52,843 bases of DNA from Chloroflexota bacterium (GTDB lineage: Bacteria > Chloroflexota > Anaerolineae > J036 > Brachytrichaceae), in assembly GCA_021788625.1 (NCBI GenBank), contig JAJYKL010000016.1:1-52843 (forward strand), in the 5' to 3' direction. The number at the start of each line of letters is the position of its first letter. Within the stretch, counting starts at the first letter, position 1. Below, piece after piece: positions 44,136-52,843 of the stretch. The position numbers were made by a program, and so were the translations under genes. The notes under the pieces were generated by a model. It ran no database searches. It was not told where the DNA came from and saw nothing but the letters and a program-made list of their open reading frames with translations.

Positions 44136-44454
44136 AGGGTGCCAGGCGCGGGGAAGGGTATCGAAAAGGCGGCCAACGAATCTGATGCCGGGCGCCGATC
44201 GTTTTGCACTGGATGCGCCTTTTATGCATGGCATCACGGGGCATGGCGACGCCACAACGTTATATGGCACACTTGGAAAGCACTGTGTTGCGCCGGATGG
44301 CTCGGCGAGCGGTAATGTGACGGAAATGCCGGTTCCATCGACTTATGCAGAGTAGAGGTGCTCTTACGTTGAGTTAACATATCGTTAACCTTATTCTGGC
44401 GCCAATGCTGCACGATAAGAAACATCAAAAGTCTGTATTGTATGGGGTAGAGTG
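44136..44454 (+). other. Intergenic region upstream of clpB
   Basis: These 319 bases hold the clpB promoter at their right end. A 56-codon open frame (44185-44355) is present but has no ribosome site or recognised similarity. No CIRCE element (TTAGCACTC/GAGTGCTAA) was found. Confidence 0.5.
44369..44397 (+). promoter_or_regulatory. clpB promoter with GTTAAC dyad in the spacer
   Basis: TTGAGT (44369-44374), a 17-base spacer and TATTCT (44392-44397) fit a housekeeping-type promoter 57 bases before the clpB start. Two GTTAAC palindromes (44373-44378 and 44384-44389), 5 bases apart, lie within it and may be an operator. Confidence 0.55.
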
Positions 44455-47046
<2,592 letters not shown>

Positions 47047-47051
47047 AAAAC

Positions 47052-47091
47052 CGGAGATGTCAGACTTCTTTGGAGAAGTCTGACATCTCCG
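47052..47091. repeat. REP-like perfect palindrome, copy 2
   Basis: An 18-base perfect inverted repeat (CGGAGATGTCAGACTTCT and its complement) surrounds TTGG. Its inner 15 bases are identical to copy 1 at 37696-37730. It lies between clpB and a truncated REP-associated transposase and could serve as the clpB terminator. Confidence 0.85.
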
Positions 47092-47100
47092 CCGACCTGG

Positions 47101-47448
47101 GCCATCGCTGCATTATTCACCGCATACACCAAGGCGGTGAATAAGATGTACAGCCGTACGGGCAGGCTCTTCAGCGAGCACTTTGGGCGTATCGAAGTCT
47201 CCTCCGATCATTACTTCTCCAACCTCATCTTCTACATCCACTACAACCCGCAAGAGCACGGATTTGTGGATGACTTTCGACATTGGCCGTGGTCATTGTT
47301 TGGCGCACTCAGCTCAGACAGGTCTACGCATTTATGCCGCTGCGCCGTCATGGACTGGTATGGCGGAGAACGGGAGTTCGTTGCGTTTCATCGCGGAGCA
47401 GTGGACGAACATGCCATCCAGGCATTGTTGGAGGATGACCTTGACTGA
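47101..47448 (+). pseudogene. 5'-truncated REP-associated tyrosine transposase (RAYT, IS200-like)
   Basis: The frame encodes the C-terminal ~115 residues of a RAYT: FTAYTKAVNKMYSRTGRLF, HFGRIEV, then YFSNLIFYIHYNPQEHGF and DDFRHWPWSLF, all typical of this family. Similarity begins upstream of any start codon (from about 47101), and the N-terminal half with the HUH metal site is missing, so it is a decayed copy. RAYTs mobilise REP palindromes, and a palindrome of that type abuts its broken end. A GTG at 47137 could start a short product, but it would be inactive. Confidence 0.82.
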
Positions 47449-47562
47449 GCCTTCCGGTGCCTGTACACCAATTGCCTTATGATCGTGCCTGGTGGTGAGG
47501 CAGCCACAGTTCGACCTCACCCGCCTGTGAGTTTTCCAGATAGTCCTCTGTGCCCCCTGTGC

Positions 47563-48255
47563 CTAATATCCCTTGCTCACCGGGGCGGCGTCGGTCATTA
47601 TGGCCACGCCAGAGCTGGTGCCGATGCGTGTCGCGCCGGCCTCGATCATGGCCAGGGCATCGGCGCGCGTGCGTATGCCGCCGGCCGCCTTGATGCCTAT
47701 CTCCGGCCCTACGGCGGCGCGCATCAACCGCACATCGTCCAATGTCGCACCGCCCGTGGAAAAACCCGTGGAGGTCTTGACGAAGTTCGCGCCTGCCCCT
47801 TTGGCGAGCTGGCAGGCCAGCCGCTTTTCATCATCATTCAACAGGCAGTTCTCCAGAATCACCTTCAAGAGCGATCGCTTGCTCCGGCTACGCTGGCATG
47901 ATGAAAGCACTCCGGTGATGTCATTGCTAACGAAATCCAGCAGACCGCTTTTCAGTGCACCAACATTCATCACCATGTCGATCTCACGTGCACCGGCCTC
48001 GATAGCCTGGTCGGCCTCAAACATTTTGGCCAGCGTAGTGATGGCACCCAGTGGGAAGCCCACCACCACACACACCTGCACATCAGACTTGGTGAGCAGG
48101 TCACTGGCCAGCTTGGCCCAGCACAGGTTCACGCAAACCGAGGCGAAGTGGTACTGTAACGCCTCGCCGCACAGCATCTCGATCTGCGCACGGGTGGCAT
48201 CCGCTTTGAGCAAGGTGTGATCTATATATCGATTCAGGTCCATTTTGTATTCCAT
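47563..48255 (-). CDS. deoC: Deoxyribose-phosphate aldolase
   Basis: This 230-residue class I aldolase cleaves 2-deoxyribose 5-phosphate to glyceraldehyde 3-phosphate and acetaldehyde. It has [11 protein letters not shown], the Asp in [10 protein letters not shown], the Schiff-base lysine in [15 protein letters not shown] and the second lysine in [11 protein letters not shown]. The start could be the ATG at 48255 or the one at 48243 (MDLNRYIDH). No other deoxynucleoside genes are nearby. Confidence 0.96.
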   Translation of the reverse strand: MEYKMDLNRYIDHTLLKADATRAQIEMLCGEALQYHFASVCVNLCWAKLASDLLTKSDVQVCVVVGFPLGAITTLAKMFEADQAIEAGAREIDMVMNVGALKSGLLDFVSNDITGVLSSCQRSRSKRSLLKVILENCLLNDDEKRLACQLAKGAGANFVKTSTGFSTGGATLDDVRLMRAAVGPEIGIKAAGGIRTRADALAMIEAGATRIGTSSGVAIMTDAAPVSKGY

Positions 48256-48306
48256 CGTGCCGCCATTGCCTACTCAGAGATCGGCCCACCAGCGCCATTC
48301 AGCCCA

Positions 48307-48912
48307 TTACTGGCCTGTCAGTGCGTCATCATAATGCGCAGGCTGGACTAATGCGATGGTATCCAGAGGCCAGTACACGAGCCAGACGCGCCCCAGGATG
48401 GCCGTGCTGGAAACTGGTCCCCATGTGCGGCTGTCGTTCATCGATAACCGGTTGTCTCCCAGCAGCAAATACTGATTCGGTGGAAGCACCAGCTGCAGCG
48501 TGCCGGTCAGGTTGTTGCCCAGGGTGAGCAGGTTGCCCAAATAGTCTTCGGTAAGTGGCTGACCATCGATCAACACCTGCTGGCCACGCAGGTCCACACG
48601 CTCGCCAGGCAGTCCAATGACGCGCAGGACGATCATGCCAGTTGGGTTCAAAGGATTAGCGAGGGCAACCAGATCACCACGCTGGGGAGGAAACAGTGCA
48701 TAGGTGATGCGGCTGGCAAGCACACGCTGACCCGACACCAGTGTGGGGGCCATACCGCTACCCGAGATGGCCGCATCCACAGTCAGCAGATTGATCAGGC
48801 CCAGTATGATGGCCAGCATTACGATGATTTCCGTGATGCTGCGCCAGAAGGGTCGTATTTTAACTCCTGCTACGAGACCTTCCTCGGAGGGTGTCTCATC
48901 GATGGGTTGCAT
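48307..48912 (-). CDS. Signal peptidase I homologue lacking the Ser-Lys dyad
   Basis: This 201-residue protein has one N-terminal membrane helix (about 28-46) and an S26 peptidase domain. Box B reads ISGSGMAPTL, with Gly (G53) where the nucleophilic Ser of GSSM should be. Box D reads VLRVIGLPGE, with Leu (L96) in place of the general-base Lys of KRVIG. Box E LLGDNRLSMNDSRTWGPV is normal. It is thus probably a non-cleaving pseudo-enzyme. I prefer the ATG at 48912 because a TATAAT (48958 to 48953, minus strand) lies so close upstream that longer forms starting at 48942 or beyond are unlikely; GGGA precedes the chosen start. Confidence 0.87.
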   Translation of the reverse strand: MQPIDETPSEEGLVAGVKIRPFWRSITEIIVMLAIILGLINLLTVDAAISGSGMAPTLVSGQRVLASRITYALFPPQRGDLVALANPLNPTGMIVLRVIGLPGERVDLRGQQVLIDGQPLTEDYLGNLLTLGNNLTGTLQLVLPPNQYLLLGDNRLSMNDSRTWGPVSSTAILGRVWLVYWPLDTIALVQPAHYDDALTGQ

Positions 48913-48952
48913 GCTCGATTCCCGGTTGACCGTACGCTCCATGTCGCGGAAG

Positions 48953-48958
48953 ATTATA
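48953..48958 (-). promoter_or_regulatory. TATAAT -10 box for the signal-peptidase-like gene
   Basis: A consensus TATAAT lies 40 bases before the preferred start at 48912. No convincing -35 is seen at 16-18 bases upstream. Confidence 0.35.
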
Positions 48959-49083
48959 ACGGGGCTGGAAGATCCGGCCTGTGCAAGCCACCAGACAGGC
49001 AGGTAAGCGGATTCGTTCCGGATGCCTGGTCGTACAATCATTCTGGTCTCAATCACATATCTCAGATCTAGGTCACTACATAC

Positions 49084-50565
49084 ATGGACAGATCGAGCGG
49101 CGTTTTGCTGCACCCCACATCGCTACCTGGCAGGTATGGCATCGGAGAGTTTGGTGAGTACGCCTATTCCTTCATCGACTTCCTCTCAGCCACCGGGCAA
49201 AAGCTATGGCAGGTGCTGCCCTTGGGGCCCACCGGCTATGGTGATTCACCTTACCAGTGCTTCTCGGCGTTCGCGGGGAACCCGCTTCTCATTAGCCTGG
49301 ACATTCTGGTGCGGGAAAACGCTCTCTCTCCAGCCGAGCTGGTGAACGTACCGGTGTTCCCCACCGAACGCGTGGACTATGGGGCGGTGATCGAATTTAA
49401 GAATCGCGTTTTGCGACAGTCATTCGGCTGGTACCAGCAACATGCCACGGCACAACAGCTCTCCGACTTCCGCGTATTTTGTGAGCGTAATGCGGACTGG
49501 CTGGACGACTATGCCCTGTTTATGGCGTTGAAAGATGCGCATGGCGGAAAGGTGTGGAACACCTGGGAACGCGACATTGCACGTCACGAACCGTGGGCAG
49601 TTGCGCGATGGCGCACGGCTTTATCGGAGGAAGTGGACACCTACCGATACTTGCAGTTTCAATTCTTCAACCAGTGGGATGCATTGAAGGCATACGCCCA
49701 TGGTAAGGGTATCCGCATCATCGGCGACATTCCCATCTTCGTAGCCAATGACAGCGCTGACGTTTGGTCGCACCGCGAGCAGTTCTACTTTGACGCGAAC
49801 CTCAACCCCACCTTCATCGCTGGTGTCCCGCCGGATTACTTCAGCGCCACGGGCCAGCGCTGGGGCAACCCGCTCTACCGATGGGATGTGATGCAGCAGC
49901 AGGATTTCGCCTGGTGGATCGAACGCTGCCGTTCTGCTTTCAACCTGTACGACATGGTACGCATCGACCATTTCCGCGGGTTCGAGGCTTACTGGGAGGT
50001 TCCGGCGAGCGAGCCGACGGCCATCGTCGGTCGCTGGGTGAAGGCTCCTGGTCACGATCTGTTCCGTGCCATCGAGCGAGCGCTGGGGAAGCTGCCCATC
50101 ATCGCCGAAGACCTGGGCATCATCACGCCTGAGGTGGAAGCCCTGCGTGACGCGTTCGGCTTCCCTGGCATGCGTGTGCTGCAGTTTGCTTTTGTGGCCG
50201 ATACCAAGTCCACTTACCTGCCGCATAACTACATTCCCAACTGTGTAGCCTATAGCGGCACGCACGACAACAACACCACCCTGGGCTGGTTCGAGAACCT
50301 GGATGCGGCAACGCGTGCACAGGTGTTGCGTTACACCGGCACCAGCGGCAGCGAACCCAACTGGGATATGATCCGCCTGCTGATGGGGTCAGTGGCCAGC
50401 ATCATTGTGGTCACCTTGCAGGACTTAATGAGTTTGGGAGAGCCGGCACGCATGAACCTGCCCGGCAGCCAGGGCGGCAACTGGAGCTGGCGCTATACAC
50501 CTGCCATGCTCAGCGCTGGCATCGCTGAGCGATTGAAGGAAATGACTGCCACCTACGGGCGGTGA
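49084..50565 (+). CDS. malQ: 4-alpha-glucanotransferase (amylomaltase, GH77)
   Basis: This 493-residue enzyme transfers alpha-1,4-glucan segments in maltodextrin or glycogen metabolism. The start SSGVLLHPTSLPGRYGIGEFG, the GPTGYGDSPYQ loop, the nucleophile Asp in VRIDHFRGFEAYW, the acid/base Glu in IAEDLGIITP and SGTHDNNTT are all typical of GH77. The length is normal. Only a weak AGG precedes the ATG. Confidence 0.97.
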   Translation: MDRSSGVLLHPTSLPGRYGIGEFGEYAYSFIDFLSATGQKLWQVLPLGPTGYGDSPYQCFSAFAGNPLLISLDILVRENALSPAELVNVPVFPTERVDYGAVIEFKNRVLRQSFGWYQQHATAQQLSDFRVFCERNADWLDDYALFMALKDAHGGKVWNTWERDIARHEPWAVARWRTALSEEVDTYRYLQFQFFNQWDALKAYAHGKGIRIIGDIPIFVANDSADVWSHREQFYFDANLNPTFIAGVPPDYFSATGQRWGNPLYRWDVMQQQDFAWWIERCRSAFNLYDMVRIDHFRGFEAYWEVPASEPTAIVGRWVKAPGHDLFRAIERALGKLPIIAEDLGIITPEVEALRDAFGFPGMRVLQFAFVADTKSTYLPHNYIPNCVAYSGTHDNNTTLGWFENLDAATRAQVLRYTGTSGSEPNWDMIRLLMGSVASIIVVTLQDLMSLGEPARMNLPGSQGGNWSWRYTPAMLSAGIAERLKEMTATYGR

Positions 50566-50575
50566 GTGAACCGTT

Positions 50576-51646
50576 TCATGCGACCCGGCCCTCGACGGGC
50601 TGGTCGCGGAGCACGTGCAGGGCATTACTGTAGAACTCGGGGAACTCACTGACGGCCACGTCGTTGCACGAACCAATGTGCGGCGTCAGCAGGATATTCG
50701 CAGCCGGGTCGCTACCGGCTAATAGCAGGAGCGGGTTATCCTGCTTGATGGGTTCCCACTCATACGTGTCGAAGGCGGCGCCGCCCAGGTGACCACTGCG
50801 CAGGGCGTTGGCCACGGCCTGTTCATCTACCACGCTGCCACTGCCGGCTTCGCATAAGAAGGCGCCCGGCTTCATCATCGCGATGCGCGCGGCATTTAGC
50901 CACTGATCCGTCTGGGGAAAGTAGGGCAGCAGACATACCACCACATCGCTCTCGCGCAGCAGGTTTTCATGGGAGTGGAACCGAACGTGTAGTTCTTGCT
51001 CGGCCGGCTCGGGCAGTCGAACGCGCTTTGTGTACAGTACGTCACAGCCCCAGTTCCAGAGCCGGCGCGCCAGCTCAGTGCCGATCTCGCCGAAGCCCAA
51101 AATCCCCACCGTCTTGCGATGGAGCAGGCTGACACGCGTCTGGCCGCTCCAGTTGAAGGCAAACACGTCTTCCGTAGTATGGCGTGAGGTGAAGGGACCG
51201 ACGGCAGCCCGGTCGCCGGCGCGCTGTGGTGCGGAAAAGGCAAATTTCTCGGGCGGTGTATGAACCACCTGCTGCAGCGGCATGGCACGACGCAGGAGCA
51301 CCAGAATCTGCATCATCACATGCTCGGCAACGGCGATCGTGCTGCGAATGGGGTGTTGGGCCACCGGGACGCCATATTCGCGCGCCGCGGCCAGATCGAT
51401 GTCGTAGTACAGCGAACCGATGCGCTGGATCAGCTTCAACTGGCGGCCGGTCGCAATGATCTGCCGGTCGATCACCCCCGTACGTTCGGAAATCAACACA
51501 TCCGTCTGGGGAATGAGAGACAGCACCTCACTGTGTGAGGGGTAACGGCGCATGATCACCTGTACATCACTCGGTGCGGCGGCCAGGCGCCACTCCTGAT
51601 GCTGCTGGCCTAGCGGGCACAGGTAGAGGACGGATAGAGGCTTCAT
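50576..51646 (-). CDS. 2-hydroxyacid dehydrogenase-family protein, catalytic Arg replaced
   Basis: This 356-residue protein has the Rossmann loop GILGFGEIGTELARR and the C-terminal catalytic Glu and His (TYEWEP, E298; LTPHIGS, H323). The substrate-binding Arg of NTARG is S269 in EAGSGSVVDE. An insertion of about 40 residues (130-170) precedes the cofactor domain. Activity on ordinary 2-hydroxyacids is doubtful. The start is ATG 51646 or 51664. It is divergent from the GH4 gene with 43 bases between, so the two may share an operator and a sugar-acid pathway. Confidence 0.87.
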   Translation of the reverse strand: MKPLSVLYLCPLGQQHQEWRLAAAPSDVQVIMRRYPSHSEVLSLIPQTDVLISERTGVIDRQIIATGRQLKLIQRIGSLYYDIDLAAAREYGVPVAQHPIRSTIAVAEHVMMQILVLLRRAMPLQQVVHTPPEKFAFSAPQRAGDRAAVGPFTSRHTTEDVFAFNWSGQTRVSLLHRKTVGILGFGEIGTELARRLWNWGCDVLYTKRVRLPEPAEQELHVRFHSHENLLRESDVVVCLLPYFPQTDQWLNAARIAMMKPGAFLCEAGSGSVVDEQAVANALRSGHLGGAAFDTYEWEPIKQDNPLLLLAGSDPAANILLTPHIGSCNDVAVSEFPEFYSNALHVLRDQPVEGRVA

Positions 51647-51672
51647 GCGAAAAGTGTACCTCATGAAAAATG

Positions 51673-51686
51673 GCTAAAATTTCAGC
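51673..51686. promoter_or_regulatory. Near-palindrome over the GH4 -10 region
   Basis: GCTAAAATTTCAGC is a 14-base near-palindrome (12 of 14 positions symmetric) between two divergent genes. It contains TAAAAT, whose end is 9 bases before the GH4 ATG. There is no Shine-Dalgarno sequence, so the GH4 transcript may be leaderless. Confidence 0.35.
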
Positions 51687-51689
51687 ATT

Positions 51690-52843
51690 ATGGCCAAAAT
51701 CGTAATCATCGGTGTGGGCAGTACTTCATTTGGCCCTGCCATTCTGGGCGACCTGTTCAGCCATGCCAACCCGCTGCGGGGCAGCCAGGTGTGGCTCGTT
51801 GACGTCGACGCAGCATCTCTGGATGTGATGTCGCGCTACGCGGCCCGGCTGAATGAAGATACACAGCAGGCTTTCCATATTCAAAGTGCCACGGACCGGC
51901 GCCAGGCTCTGCCTGGAGCAGACTTCGTCATTGTCTCCGTGGCGGTCGATCGCATTCCCACCTGGAAGCTGGACTGGCAAATACCGCTAAAACACGGCGT
52001 GCGGCATGTGCTGGGTGAGAACGGCGGTCCGGGTGGCTTATCGCATGCCCTCCGCAATATCCCCCTCCTTCTGGCCATTGCACGTGATGTGGAGGATCTG
52101 GCGCCCAGGGCGTACCTGCTAAACTTCACCAACCCGATGAGCCGCCTGTGCCTGGCACTGCACCAGCATACCCGCGTTCGTTTTGTGGGGCTGTGCCATC
52201 AGATTGGCAGAGGTTATCAACTGGTCAATGAAGTTCTGCAGTTGGTCCGGCGTGAGGAGACCGAGAGCAACGCCGACTTCCGCCGGCGTATCGAAGAGCG
52301 AATCCACCTGACGGCTGCCGGTCTGAACCACTTTACCTTCATCCTGGACATGCGTGACCGGCAAACCGGCGATGACTTGTATCCGCTTTTCCGCACCAAG
52401 GTGAAGGATATGCCGCCCGACTTCGAGCTGATGTCGCGCCGGCTGCTAGATACCTATGGCCTGTTCTGCGCCACTGGCGACGGACACGCTGGTGAGTATG
52501 TGGGTTTCGCCTCCGAGACGATGGCACTCACGGGTTACGACTTCGACGGTTATGAACGGGGTGCCCGGGAGCAGCGCGAGCGTGTGCGCGATATGGCGGA
52601 AGGGCGCTCTCCGGTGAGGTTCAGCTTATCTGGCGAGCGTGCCATCCAGATCATCGACGCGATTCAGCATGATCTGAACCGCCATGAACTGGCCGTGAAC
52701 ATCCCCAATGATGGCTGTATCTCCAACCTGCCGGATGACGCAGTAGTGGAAGTGCCGGCGGTGGTGAATGGGTGTGGGGTGAACGGAATACACGTCGGCG
52801 CGTTGCCGGCGGGTCTGGCTGCCATGCTGCGCCAGCAGATCGA
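51690..52843 (+). CDS. Glycoside hydrolase family 4 protein (3' end outside window)
   Basis: About 384 residues are visible of an NAD- and metal-dependent glycosidase of the GH4 type. It has the cofactor loop IIGVGSTSFGPAI, the substrate-binding NFTNPM, the metal-binding Cys in GLCHQIG and His in AAGLNHFTF. GH4 enzymes oxidise C3 of the sugar, eliminate the aglycone and reduce it back. Lacking clear phosphate contacts, I cannot say whether it is an alpha-galactosidase, glucosidase or glucuronidase. It is divergent from the dehydrogenase-like gene. Confidence 0.93.
   Translation, partial: MAKIVIIGVGSTSFGPAILGDLFSHANPLRGSQVWLVDVDAASLDVMSRYAARLNEDTQQAFHIQSATDRRQALPGADFVIVSVAVDRIPTWKLDWQIPLKHGVRHVLGENGGPGGLSHALRNIPLLLAIARDVEDLAPRAYLLNFTNPMSRLCLALHQHTRVRFVGLCHQIGRGYQLVNEVLQLVRREETESNADFRRRIEERIHLTAAGLNHFTFILDMRDRQTGDDLYPLFRTKVKDMPPDFELMSRRLLDTYGLFCATGDGHAGEYVGFASETMALTGYDFDGYERGAREQRERVRDMAEGRSPVRFSLSGERAIQIIDAIQHDLNRHELAVNIPNDGCISNLPDDAVVEVPAVVNGCGVNGIHVGALPAGLAAMLRQQI

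Noticed and set aside
44185..44355. 56-codon open frame upstream of clpB
   Set aside because: No ribosome site and no recognised similarity, and it ends just before the clpB promoter.

Overview
The window (52,843 bases) looks like a chromosomal stretch of a free-living bacterium, most probably a member of the Chloroflexota (inference). The reasons are the mix of S41 peptidase, DUF6259 and GH172 proteins, LysM/SH3 lipoproteins with Thr/Pro-rich linkers, a Pmp-type beta-helix protein, many GTG/TTG starts and a moderately high G+C content. No rRNA, tRNA, CRISPR array, phage or complete insertion sequence was seen. The first and last genes run off the window.

Layout. 1-2498: a secreted beta-helix repeat protein. 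2690-16558: carbohydrate catabolism. This holds a 2-hydroxyacid dehydrogenase, a small Cys protein, an LsrF-type class I aldolase, an aldolase/SDR fusion whose aldolase half has lost its metal histidines, a TIM-barrel sugar isomerase, a RuBisCO-like protein, a rhamnulokinase-type kinase, a DUF6259 glycosidase-like protein and a DapA-type lyase, with an S41 peptidase and a GNAT enzyme interspersed. 16559-17157: a decayed intergenic region with an RHS remnant and two pieces of a dispersed repeat. 17158-20945: a TetR/epimerase pair and a GH172-type glycosidase/EamA exporter pair. 21032-23714: zinc ribbon, HMG-CoA reductase and a URO-D-like protein.

23810-28818 is a dlt-like envelope acylation operon: a 56-residue DltX-like peptide ending in W-I-Y-Q-G-Y, an MBOAT acyltransferase, a DltD-like SGNH protein, an acyl carrier protein and an acyl-AMP ligase. 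Next to it, 29716-37672 holds six paralogous exported SGNH-like proteins (three on +, three on -) with SH3 and LysM domains. In four of the six the usual GDS nucleophile is GDC. Together they suggest an island for adding, and perhaps removing or moving, acyl groups on a surface polymer. I consider this the most likely undescribed system here; the RuBisCO-like protein sugar cluster is the second.

37742-52843 is more ordinary: aldo/keto reductase, ABC exporter, GlsB-type membrane protein, an MrfA-type helicase carrying an HNH domain, clpB, a 5'-truncated REP-associated transposase beside a palindromic repeat found twice in the window, deoC, a signal-peptidase homologue lacking both catalytic residues, malQ, a second 2-hydroxyacid dehydrogenase and a GH4 glycosidase. 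A recurring theme is enzymes with altered catalytic residues: aldolase/SDR, S41 peptidase, DapA-like, SPase I-like, the second 2-hydroxyacid dehydrogenase and the SGNH family.
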